A DNA stretch of 8,233 nt from Candidatus Limnocylindrales bacterium (GCA_031292335.1 JARLHH010000120.1:1-8233), one strand, 5' to 3'. Shown: positions 1 to 8,201, counted from the first letter of the stretch. A program made the numbers and translations. Notes: generated by a model not told the origin, from the sequence alone.

Positions 1-66
1 ACCCTGGCCCACCGCCTGGAGGGCACGCTGAGCATACCCGCCGGGCCGCCTCGAAGGGAAGATTGA
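1..66 (+). CDS. 3' end of an unidentified upstream gene (partial)
   Basis: Frame 1 is open from the window edge to a TGA at 64-66. It encodes 21 residues ending in IPAGPPRRED. Fifteen of the first sixteen codons end in G or C, as expected of a real gene here, while frame 3 over the same bases is clearly weaker and frame 2 stops early. The tail is too short to identify a family, so no function is proposed. Its TGA overlaps the TTG proposed as the start of the next small gene (TTGA, 63-66), which suggests translational coupling into the downstream genes. It could instead be non-coding leader; the call rests on codon-position bias alone. Confidence 0.35.
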   Translation, partial: TLAHRLEGTLSIPAGPPRRED

Positions 67-254
67 CCGGTCCGGCGCCGACGGCGCCGTCGGCGCGGTA
101 TCGTGTGAGGCCGGTGACGGGCGCCCGCGGCGCGGAACCCGGGCGGCCCACCGTCCTCCTGGACACGATCGGATGGGAATGCATGACACGAGCTGGACTG
201 GAGCCCGGGATGGTCGACGAATACGCCCGGACGGGCGACGAGGCACGGTCGTGA
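63..254 (+). CDS. small hypothetical protein, 63 aa, coupled to the PLP enzyme
   Basis: This is a small reading frame that would start at TTG 63. A purine-rich AAGGGA (54-59) lies just upstream, giving a usable ribosome binding site. About 80% of codons end in G or C. In contrast, the PLP-enzyme frame upstream of 251 has many A/T-ending codons, so the small frame is the likelier coding one over 173-250. The first 28 residues are Pro/Ala/Arg-rich. The C-terminal half is more protein-like (TVLLDTIGWECM, then GLEPGMVDEYARTGDEARS). I see no signal peptide, membrane segment or recognised motif. Its TGA overlaps the GTG start of the PLP enzyme (GTGA, 251-254). Alternative starts are GTG 105 or 114. 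It may also be a remnant of a longer gene, since frame 3 stays open to the window edge. Function unknown. Confidence 0.4.
   Translation: MTGPAPTAPSARYRVRPVTGARGAEPGRPTVLLDTIGWECMTRAGLEPGMVDEYARTGDEARS
75..96. other. strong GC hairpin inside the small gene
   Basis: A perfect 8-bp inverted repeat, GCGCCGAC (75-82) and GTCGGCGC (89-96), flanks a 6-base loop GGCGCC that is itself palindromic. No T-run follows, so it does not look like an intrinsic terminator for transcripts in either direction. It lies about 12 bases into the proposed small gene and encodes an Ala/Pro-rich stretch, so codon composition could explain part of it. The pairing is read directly; any regulatory role is inference. Confidence 0.35.
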
Positions 255-1645
255 CGGCCATGCCCACGGCCGACGAGATCGGGGTCGCGGTCGTCTGTGC
301 CGGCTGCGGCCGGGCGGCGACCGCTGCGGAGCTGTTCCCCATCCGCTGTCCGGCAGTCGTCCCCGGCGACGGGATCGACCACGTGATGACGACGGTGATC
401 GACCCACGCGCCACGAGCTTCCCGGATGGCGATGAGCCCAATCCGTTCGTGCGCTACCGGGCGTTGTTCCGGGCCTACCACGTGGCGCGGGGGGCGGGCT
501 GGTCGGACGAGCGCTACGTGACGCTGGTCGAACGGCTCGACCGGGCGGTTGCGGCCGTGGACGGACATGGCTTCACCGTCACGTCGTTCGCGCGATCGAG
601 GCCCCTCAGCGACCGGCTGGGGTTCGAGGCCTCCGGCGGGGTCTGGGTCAAGGACGAGACCGGGAACGTCTCCGGGTCGCACAAGGCGCGCCACCTGATG
701 GGCGCGATGCTGGAGCTCCTCGTCGCCGAGGAGCTCGGCGCCACGGGCACCCGCTCACAGCCGCTCGCGATCGCCTCCTGCGGCAACGCCGCGCTGGCGG
801 CCGCGGTGGTGGCGCGGGCGGCCGGGCGAGCGCTCGACGTCTACGTCCTCGCCGGCGCCGACCCGGTCGTGCTGGAACGGCTGGAGCAGCTGCAGGCACG
901 GGTCGTGGTGTGCGAGCGGGAGCCGGGCGTGCCCGGCGACCCGTCGGTCCACCGGCTCCGCGAGGCGATCGCCGCGGGCGCGATCCCGTTCACCTGCCAG
1001 GGCAACGAGAACGGCCTCGCCATCGAGGGCGGCGAGACGCTCGGGTTCGAGATGGTCTCGGAGCTGGCCAGGCAGGGCCGGACGCTGGACCGGGTCGTCG
1101 TGCAGGTCGGCGGCGGGGCGCTCGCCTCGTCCGTCGCGCAGGCCTTCGCCGAGGCCCACGTGCTCGGCGCGATCGGCCGGCAGCCGCGGCTGGACGCCGT
1201 GCAGACGGCCGGGTGCTGGCCCCTCCGGCGCGCCTACGACCGCGTCGCGGCCCGCCTGCGGGCGCGCCCGGACGCTGCGTGGACGGGCGAGGGTCTCACG
1301 GGCGCGGCGCTCGAGGAGGCGCTGGGCTACGCGGCACACCATCGCGCGGAGTTCATGTGGGCCTGGGAATCGGAGCCGCAGAGCATCGCCCACGGGATCC
1401 TCGACGACGAGACCTATGACTGGCTGGCAGTCGTGCGGGGCATGCTCACGACCGGCGGCAGGCCGGTCACGGTCGACGAGGAGCGCCTCGTGGAGGCGAA
1501 CGACCTCGCCCGGGACACCACCGGCATCGACGCGGACCACACCGGAAGCTCCGGCCTGGCCGGGCTCATGGAGCTGCTCCGCGACGGGACCGTGGGGGCG
1601 GGTGAGTCGGTCGCCGTCTTCCTGACCGGCGTCAGGCGCACCTGA
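251..1645 (+). CDS. PLP-dependent fold-type II enzyme, threonine synthase / TrpB-like
   Basis: This is a cytoplasmic PLP enzyme of the threonine synthase, threonine dehydratase and TrpB superfamily. It has 464 residues when started at GTG 251. That start is preferred because GAGG (240-243) lies 7 bases upstream, the small gene's stop overlaps it, and the sequence before it has non-coding codon usage. ATG 260 and ATG 173 are alternatives. A Cys-x-x-Cys (C16, C19) followed by C33 resembles the N-terminal zinc ribbon of threonine synthase-like proteins, but the fourth cysteine is missing. The Schiff-base lysine is K145 in SGSHKARH; the His before it recalls TrpB. ASCGNAA (176-182) is the substrate-loop Asn region, QVGGGALASS (285-294) the phosphate-binding glycine loop, and TGSSGLAGL (431-439) the C-terminal cofactor region. 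Fold and cofactor are secure. The reaction is not: a lyase or beta/gamma-replacement on a hydroxy- or thio-amino acid is likely, with substrate unknown. Confidence 0.85.
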   Translation: MTAMPTADEIGVAVVCAGCGRAATAAELFPIRCPAVVPGDGIDHVMTTVIDPRATSFPDGDEPNPFVRYRALFRAYHVARGAGWSDERYVTLVERLDRAVAAVDGHGFTVTSFARSRPLSDRLGFEASGGVWVKDETGNVSGSHKARHLMGAMLELLVAEELGATGTRSQPLAIASCGNAALAAAVVARAAGRALDVYVLAGADPVVLERLEQLQARVVVCEREPGVPGDPSVHRLREAIAAGAIPFTCQGNENGLAIEGGETLGFEMVSELARQGRTLDRVVVQVGGGALASSVAQAFAEAHVLGAIGRQPRLDAVQTAGCWPLRRAYDRVAARLRARPDAAWTGEGLTGAALEEALGYAAHHRAEFMWAWESEPQSIAHGILDDETYDWLAVVRGMLTTGGRPVTVDEERLVEANDLARDTTGIDADHTGSSGLAGLMELLRDGTVGAGESVAVFLTGVRRT

Positions 1646-1680
1646 CCGAGGTCACTCGCGCCTGACCGAGGGGCTGCTCA
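1621..1680. repeat. degenerate 20-bp tandem repeat across the convergent gene junction
   Basis: CCTGACCG occurs at 1621, 1641 and 1661, exactly 20 bp apart each time. As 20-mers, copies 1 and 2 match at 15 of 20 positions and copies 2 and 3 at 13 of 20. Copy 1 encodes the last residues of the PLP enzyme. Copy 2 contains its TGA stop (1643-1645). Copy 3 fills most of the gap and ends on the glnA stop. Since 20 is not a multiple of 3, the copies are not a protein repeat. Confidence 0.5.
1636..1661. terminator. possible bidirectional hairpin between convergent genes
   Basis: A symmetric interrupted inverted repeat lies between the two facing stop codons. GCGC (1636-1639) pairs with GCGC (1658-1661), and TGACC (1643-1647) pairs with GGTCA (1650-1654), with 3-base bulges on both sides. 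A competing hairpin, CCTGAC/GTCAGG with a CGGC loop, sits at 1621-1636. Neither is followed by a T-run on either strand. The convergent position suits a shared terminator, but the fold is modest. Confidence 0.3.
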
Positions 1681-3027
1681 GAAGGCCTCGAGGTAGCGGT
1701 CCAGCTCCCACTGGGTGACCTGGGCGCGGTACTCGTCCCATTCGGCCTGCTTGGCCTCCAGGTAGTGCTCCAGGACGTGCTCGCCGAGCGCCTCGCAGAT
1801 CACCGGGTCGGACCGCAGCTCCTCCATCGCCTCGCCGAGCGTGCCCGGGAGCTCCCGGATGCCGCGCTCGGATACGCGGGCGGCGTCCATCTCGAAGAGC
1901 GACTCCTCGACCGGTTCGGAGAGCTGCAGCCCCTTCTCCACGCCGTCCAGCCCGGCCGCGATCATGACGGCGAAGGCAAGGTAGGCGTTCGAGGACGGGT
2001 CCGGACAGCGCACCTCGAGGCGCGTGCCCTCGATGGACTTCCCGGGCGAGATCATCGGGACCCGGATGAGCGCGGACCGGTTCGTCCGGCCCCAGGTGAT
2101 GTAGGTCGGCGCCTCGTAGCCCGGCACGAGACGCTTGTACGAGTTCACGGTCGGGGCGAGGATCGCGATCATCGAGCGGGCGTGGGCCAGGATCCCGGCC
2201 ATGTAGGAGCGCGCCAGGTCGGAGAGGCCGTACCTGTTCGCCGGGTCGGCGAAGGCGTTGCGCTGGTCGGCGATCGAGAAGAGGCTCTGGTGGGTGTGCA
2301 TGCCGGAGCCGTTGATCCCGAAGATCGGCTTGGGCATGAACGTCGCGTACAGGCCGTGCTGCTGGGCGATCGCCTTGAGGGCGAACTTGAAGGTGACGGC
2401 GTTGTCCGCCGTGCGCAGCGCGTCGGAGTACTCGAAGTCGATCTCGTGCTGGCCGGCCGCCACCTCGTGGTGGGCGGCCTCCACCTTGATCCCGAAGGCC
2501 TCCAGGGCGTCCACCATGTCCTGGCGGACCTCCTGGGCGAGGTCGGTCGAGAAGTCGAAATAGCCCGCCAGGTCGTGCGGCAGCGGCGCCACCTTCCCGT
2601 TCGCGTCGCGATTGAACAGGAAGAACTCCAGCTCGGGGCCCATGTTCACGATGTAGCCGAGCTTCTGCGCGCGCAGCACCTGGCGCCGCAGCACGAACCG
2701 GGGGTCGCCCACGAACGGCTCGCCGCGCGGCGTGTAGACGTCGCAGATGATCCGGGCGGTCCCGCGGCGGCCGCTCGCCGGCTGCCAGGGGATCTCCGCG
2801 AAGGTGCTCATGTCGGGCATCAGGTACTGGTCGGATTCGGCGATCCGGGTGAAGCCCTCGATCGACGAGCCGTCGAACCACGTGCCGTGGAGCACGGAGC
2901 TCTCCAGCTGGTGGATCGGGATCGTGACCGCCTTGACGATGCCCAGGACGTCGGTGAACTGGAGCTGCACGAAGCGGATCCCGTCCGCCTTCGCCTTCTC
3001 GATCACCCGCGCCACGCTCTCGTCCAC
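1678..3027 (-). CDS. glnA: glutamine synthetase type I (GSI-alpha)
   Basis: Cytoplasmic glutamate-ammonia ligase forming glutamine from glutamate, ammonia and ATP; the family is a dodecamer. It has 449 residues from GTG 3027, chosen because AGAGAGG (3039-3033) lies 5 bases upstream and the protein then begins where GSI proteins do. The N-terminal beta-grasp domain carries FDGSSIEGF (51-59). Catalytic and metal residues sit in GPELEFF (130-136; E132, E134), HHEVAAGQHEID (186-197; E188, E195), NGSGMHTH (239-246; H244), NRSALIRVP (316-324) and LEVRC (337-341). The E. coli adenylylation tyrosine region reads ESLFEM here with Phe378, and the C-terminus QWELDRYLEAF resembles Bacillus-type enzymes. 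Arg61 (FTRI) matches the position of B. subtilis Arg62, implicated in feedback inhibition. GSI-alpha control, rather than adenylylation, is therefore inferred. It lies 88 bp downstream of glnN and may be co-transcribed with it. Confidence 0.96.
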   Translation of the reverse strand: MDESVARVIEKAKADGIRFVQLQFTDVLGIVKAVTIPIHQLESSVLHGTWFDGSSIEGFTRIAESDQYLMPDMSTFAEIPWQPASGRRGTARIICDVYTPRGEPFVGDPRFVLRRQVLRAQKLGYIVNMGPELEFFLFNRDANGKVAPLPHDLAGYFDFSTDLAQEVRQDMVDALEAFGIKVEAAHHEVAAGQHEIDFEYSDALRTADNAVTFKFALKAIAQQHGLYATFMPKPIFGINGSGMHTHQSLFSIADQRNAFADPANRYGLSDLARSYMAGILAHARSMIAILAPTVNSYKRLVPGYEAPTYITWGRTNRSALIRVPMISPGKSIEGTRLEVRCPDPSSNAYLAFAVMIAAGLDGVEKGLQLSEPVEESLFEMDAARVSERGIRELPGTLGEAMEELRSDPVICEALGEHVLEHYLEAKQAEWDEYRAQVTQWELDRYLEAF

Positions 3028-3032
3028 GTCAT

Positions 3033-3039
3033 CCTCTCT
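3033..3039 (-). promoter_or_regulatory. ribosome binding site that sets the glnA GTG start
   Basis: Reading leftward, AGAGAGG occupies 3039-3033 and is followed by ATGAC and then GTG at 3027. The ATG in that spacer is in another frame and stops after nine codons. It also abuts the AGAGAGG directly, so the GTG is the credible start. Confidence 0.65.
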
Positions 3040-3090
3040 GGTCGCGGGGCAGGCCGCTCCGACCGTCAAGCTGGAGGGCCCCTTCATCCG

Positions 3091-3109
3091 GCCGGACGAC
3101 CGAACCGGC
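3091..3109 (-). other. small hairpin in the glnN-glnA gap
   Basis: GCCGG (3091-3095) and CCGGC (3105-3109) form a 5-bp stem with a 9-base loop, starting about 7 bases after the glnN stop on the leftward transcript. There is no T-run after it, so full termination is doubtful. It could attenuate or mark a processing point between the two genes. The rest of the 88-bp gap shows no convincing -10 element. Confidence 0.2.
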
Positions 3110-3115
3110 TCGAGC

Positions 3116-5260
<2,145 letters not shown>

Positions 5261-5264
5261 GTGG

Positions 5265-5270
5265 CTCCTA
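5265..5270 (-). promoter_or_regulatory. ribosome binding site of glnN
   Basis: Leftward TAGGAG (5270-5265) is followed by CCAC and the ATG at 5260. The reading frame stays open upstream to 5365, so this site selects ATG 5260 over the earlier in-frame ATG codons at 5365 and 5287. Confidence 0.7.
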
Positions 5271-5371
5271 TCTCGACGGGCGGGCATGTTCGGGGGTTCG
5301 GGCCGGAGTCGGGACGATTCCAGGGCTCCGCGGCCTGACCCACGTGGAGACGAATCCGGGATCAAGCCAGC

Positions 5372-5400
5372 AACCTACCGCACCGGGTCGGGCAGTCCAA
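5372..5400 (-). promoter_or_regulatory. candidate sigma70-type promoter for glnN(-glnA)
   Basis: On the leftward strand TTGGAC (5400-5395) and TAGGTT (5377-5372) are separated by exactly 17 bases. They match the loose TTGNNN / TANNNT pattern of high-GC bacteria but only 3 of 6 consensus bases in each box. Transcription would begin near 5365 and leave a leader of about 105 bases. That leader includes an 8-bp palindrome CCACGTGG (5340-5347). Confidence 0.3.
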
Positions 5401-5421
5401 GCCCCCGGCCACGCACGACTC

Positions 5422-5442
5422 CGAAATGTCCCGCAATCGAAA
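5422..5442. promoter_or_regulatory. possible activator-type direct repeat upstream of the glnN promoter
   Basis: CGAAA occurs at 5422-5426 and 5438-5442, 16 bp apart, in the least GC-rich stretch of this gap. If the candidate promoter is right, the repeats fall roughly 57 to 77 bases upstream of the transcription start, a usual place for an activator. The motif is short and may be chance; I cannot assign a regulator. Confidence 0.2.
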
Positions 5443-5451
5443 CTCGCCCGT

Positions 5452-5466
5452 CGTGGTCCCTCCACG
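5452..5466 (-). terminator. weak candidate terminator after the resB-like gene
   Basis: CGTGG and CCACG form a 5-bp stem around a 5-base loop, about 20 bases past the resB-like stop on the leftward transcript. A short TTT follows some 9 bases later. It is placed to separate the resB-like gene from glnN, but both stem and T-run are minimal. Confidence 0.25.
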
Positions 5467-5485
5467 GTCGAGGAGCTACGGCGCG

Positions 5486-6943
5486 TCAGCCGGGGGGCCG
5501 GCGCCGTCCGACGAGGTCCGTGAGGAGCGCCCCGAACTCCCGGCGCAGGTCCACGTAGCGGTCCGCGTGGGCGGCCAGGCGCACCTCGCCGGCCGGATCG
5601 ATGCGCGCCCAGACGCGCCGGCGCGGGAAGTAGAACGTGATCGCGAGGCCCAGCACGAGGAGGAAGAAGCTGGTCCAGACGAGCGGGGCGCCGGGGTCGC
5701 GGCGCACGATGATCCCCGAGTAGGCGGAGATGGCGTCCACCGTCACGTTGAAGTCGACGTTCGCGGGCGCCGCCGAGTCACCCGGCCCCGCCAGCCCCTG
5801 GAAGAGGGTCTGGTAGGCGCTGGGGTTGCCGTCGGCATCGAGGGCGGTGGGCTGCACCGCCACCACGAACAGGGGCGTCGCGGTCCCGGGATGCGCCAGC
5901 ACCAGCTGGATCACGGCGTCGCGACCCGGCACGACCAGCTGGCCGGTCGGCAGCCCCGCCGCGGTCGCGTCGAGCGGGACCGGCCCGGACCACAGGAGGC
6001 CGCCGCTCCGCTCGCGGATGGTCAGGTCGATCGCCGGGCCGAAGAAGTTCTGGTGGAACGTGTAGCCGGCCGCGCTCAGCGGGTCGTTGACCCGGATCGT
6101 CTTGCGGGCGATCTCGCGGCCATCCTGGTAGACCGCGAGGTCGGTCGTGAAGTCGGTGAAGCGGCCCGAGCTGTCCTGGGGATCCTGGAAGGCGAGGTTC
6201 TTGACGCTGATCAGGCCGGCCGTCCCGATGCTCTCGACGGGGATGGCCTGCCCAACCGGCAGCAGGAGCCCCGTCTCGAACCCGAAGCGGCTGGTCACGG
6301 CTGCGGCCAGGAGGAAGCCGACCAGCCCCGCGTGGCTGATCAGGGTCGCCATCTTCACGTACTGGTGACGGTCGCCATACAGGAACCGCGTCCCGTCGGC
6401 AGCCTCATCCTCGCGAACGCGGAACCGGGCGCGACGCAGGGCCGCCCGCACGTCGTCGGCCGCCAGGCCGGTCGCGATCACGGCGTGGTCGGGCAGGGCC
6501 GGGTCGTAGAAGGCATCCGGCTGGCGGACGCGCACGTGCCTGGACTGGCGCCACAGGCGCGGGGTCCGGTCCAGCGTGCAGACGACGATCGACACGGCGA
6601 GGAGCGCCAGCAGGAGCGTGAACCACCAGGCGCTGAAGACGCGGAAAAGCTGGAGGCGCTCCAGGAACGCGACGACGCCGGACCCGAGCGAGGGCTCCAG
6701 GCGGGCGCGGATGATGTCCATCTGCTGCGCGTAGTCCGCGGCGCTGCGGAAGGCGATCGACGGGAGCTGGGGCAGGACGATCCCCACCACCCCGGCCAGC
6801 GCGATCGCCACGATCTGGAGGACGGCGAACGGGACGGAAGTCAGGAGCCCGTAGATCCCCCGGCCGGCCCGCGCCAGCGGGTTCGCCGGCCGTCGGGAGA
6901 GGATGGCGGGCACACGGTCCACCGCGGCCCGGGAGGTTGCCAC
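5486..6943 (-). CDS. resB: ResB/Ccs1-like cytochrome c biogenesis protein
   Basis: Membrane protein of the System II cytochrome c maturation machinery. In this family ResB acts with ResC/CcsA to carry heme across the membrane and attach it to apocytochrome c. The 485 residues show the ResB layout: a basic cytoplasmic N-terminus, membrane helices near 38-57 and 105-123, a cytoplasmic segment, a third helix at 199-217 preceded by YGDRHQYVK and containing His204, a large extracytoplasmic domain (about 220-418) with IRVNDPLSAAGYTFHQNFFG (283-302), and a last helix at 419-438 followed by basic residues. GTG 6943 follows the stop of the upstream PLP gene by 3 bp without a clear ribosome binding site, so coupled translation is likely; GTG codons at 6919 and 6910 are alternative starts. 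No ResC, ResA or c-type cytochrome gene is in view. Family call strong; partner and substrate inferred. Confidence 0.88.
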   Translation of the reverse strand: MATSRAAVDRVPAILSRRPANPLARAGRGIYGLLTSVPFAVLQIVAIALAGVVGIVLPQLPSIAFRSAADYAQQMDIIRARLEPSLGSGVVAFLERLQLFRVFSAWWFTLLLALLAVSIVVCTLDRTPRLWRQSRHVRVRQPDAFYDPALPDHAVIATGLAADDVRAALRRARFRVREDEAADGTRFLYGDRHQYVKMATLISHAGLVGFLLAAAVTSRFGFETGLLLPVGQAIPVESIGTAGLISVKNLAFQDPQDSSGRFTDFTTDLAVYQDGREIARKTIRVNDPLSAAGYTFHQNFFGPAIDLTIRERSGGLLWSGPVPLDATAAGLPTGQLVVPGRDAVIQLVLAHPGTATPLFVVAVQPTALDADGNPSAYQTLFQGLAGPGDSAAPANVDFNVTVDAISAYSGIIVRRDPGAPLVWTSFFLLVLGLAITFYFPRRRVWARIDPAGEVRLAAHADRYVDLRREFGALLTDLVGRRRPPG

Positions 6944-6946
6944 GGG

Positions 6947-8176
6947 TCAGGTGATCGCGGGTCGCGCGCCGGGCGAGTCGGCCGCCGCCGTCGTCGGGTC
7001 GGCCGCGCCGAGGGCACGCTCGAAGTCGGCGGCAAGGTCCGCCGCATCCTCCAGGCCGACGGAGACCCGCAGGAGGCCCGGAGCGATCCCGGCCTCGGCC
7101 AGCTGGTCCGGCGCGAGCTGCCGGTGGGTGGTCGACGGCGGGTGGACCACGATCGTGTGGATACTGCCCAGGGATGCCGTCCGCTCCGGGATCCGCAGCG
7201 CGTCGATGAACGCGCGGCCGGCCGCCGCGCCGCCGTCCAGCTCGAAGGCGAGCATCCCTCCGCCCCCGCCGAGCTGCCGCGCGGCAATCGCGTGCTGGGG
7301 ATGTGACGGGCGCGGCGGGTACCACACCCGGTGCACGCCGGGCCTGCCCTCCAGCAGGTCCGCGAGCACCGACGCCGTCGCCTGGTGACGTTCCATCCGG
7401 AGCGCGAGCGTGGGGATGCCGCGCAGGACGAGAAACGCGCTGAATGGCGCCAGCGTGCCGCCCGTGTCCACGTGGAGCGCCCGGATCGCGTCGATCAGCG
7501 GGCGGCTCCCGGCGACCGCGCCGGCGAGCACGTCGGAGTGCCCGGCGATGTACTTCGTGGCGGACTCCACCACGAGGTCGGCGCCCAGCTCCAGGGGGCG
7601 GCACAGGTAGGGCGAGGCGAACGTGTTGTCCACGACGAGCGTGGCGCCGTGCCGGTGCGCCAGCGCCGCCAGCTCCGCGAGGTCCGGGACCACCAGCGTG
7701 GGATTGGAGATGGTCTCCAGGTAGAGGATTCGCGTGGGCGCGGCGGCGAGAGCGGCTTCCACGGCCGCGGAGTCGGTGGCATCCACGAACGCGGTCGCGA
7801 CACCGGCGCGGGCCAGGACCGTGGAGAAGAGGCTGCGCGTCGTGCCATAGAGCGCGCGTGTCGCGACGATCCGATCCCCGGCGGCCACCTGCGACGCCAC
7901 CGCGAGATGGATCGCGGCCATGCCGGTCGCCGCCGCGAAGCCGGCCTCGGCACCGTGCAGCGCCGCGAACGCCTCCGCCAGCGCATCGACGGTCGGGTTG
8001 CCCAGCCGAGCGTAGACGTACCCCGGCTGCCGGCCGGTGGTCACCGCGCCCAGCTCGTCCGCGTCGGCGCTCGCGAACGTGGCGGCCTGGTAGATGGGGA
8101 CCGACGAAGGCGGCTGGTCCACCCGCGGGACCCGCGTGGATGCCCGGATCGCGCGCGTCGTGAAGCCGTCCTCCAT
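6947..8176 (-). CDS. Cys/Met-metabolism PLP enzyme (trans-sulfuration / sulfhydrylase family)
   Basis: Cytoplasmic fold-type I PLP enzyme of the cystathionine gamma-synthase/lyase, methionine gamma-lyase and O-acylhomoserine sulfhydrylase family; 409 residues from ATG 8176. Visible motifs are YARLGNPT (55-62; Y55 and R57 contact the cofactor phosphate of the neighbouring subunit in this family), ATGMAAI (83-89), ALYGTT (108-113; Tyr110), VVDNTFASPY (181-190; Asp183 for the pyridine nitrogen), SATKYIAGHSD (205-215; Lys208 for the Schiff base), SLGSIHTIVVHP (335-346) and LRVSVGLED (369-377; substrate-binding Arg370). Methionine gamma-lyase has Cys after Tyr-Gly; here it is Thr112, which argues against a typical MGL, so the exact reaction stays open. 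GTG 8197 is in frame with an upstream TGA at 8215-8213, but a strong hairpin crowds it and family N-termini resemble MEDGFTTRAIRAS, so ATG 8176 is preferred. The tail after about 390 is Ala/Thr-rich and dispensable-looking. resB follows 3 bp later. Confidence 0.88.
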   Translation of the reverse strand: MEDGFTTRAIRASTRVPRVDQPPSSVPIYQAATFASADADELGAVTTGRQPGYVYARLGNPTVDALAEAFAALHGAEAGFAAATGMAAIHLAVASQVAAGDRIVATRALYGTTRSLFSTVLARAGVATAFVDATDSAAVEAALAAAPTRILYLETISNPTLVVPDLAELAALAHRHGATLVVDNTFASPYLCRPLELGADLVVESATKYIAGHSDVLAGAVAGSRPLIDAIRALHVDTGGTLAPFSAFLVLRGIPTLALRMERHQATASVLADLLEGRPGVHRVWYPPRPSHPQHAIAARQLGGGGGMLAFELDGGAAAGRAFIDALRIPERTASLGSIHTIVVHPPSTTHRQLAPDQLAEAGIAPGLLRVSVGLEDAADLAADFERALGAADPTTAAADSPGARPAIT

Positions 8177-8201
8177 CGCCGGATCGTACACCGGCACGGG
8201 C

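Noticed and set aside
63..104. TTGACC (63-68) with TATCGT (99-104) as a promoter
   Set aside because: The spacing is 30 bases, far from 17, and the region reads as coding.
173..250. N-terminal extension of the PLP enzyme from ATG 173
   Set aside because: Codons here have many A/T third positions, unlike the rest of the gene, and the residues show no family similarity; GTG 251 has a better ribosome site.
63..254. Possible MOSC-domain fragment in the small protein
   Set aside because: The TVLLD...GLEPGM segment loosely recalls MOSC proteins, but the frame ends before the conserved core and lacks the usual Cys; too weak to call.
1652..2881. 409-codon leftward open frame over glnA
   Set aside because: Alternate frame of glnA with out-of-frame Arg/Pro/Gly composition; the true frame carries all GS motifs.
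3041..3069. TTGACG (3069-3064, leftward) as a glnA promoter -35 box
   Set aside because: No TANNNT element lies 16-18 bases downstream, so a separate glnA promoter is not supported here.
5261..5365. Glutamine riboswitch or T-box in the glnN leader
   Set aside because: I could not find the conserved cores of these RNAs; the leader only shows short GC pairings expected at this base composition.
5426..7306. 626-codon open frame on the + strand opposite the resB-like gene and the PLP gene end
   Set aside because: It crosses the boundary of two real genes on the other strand and has a low-complexity Arg/Asp/Gly composition; GC-bias shadow.
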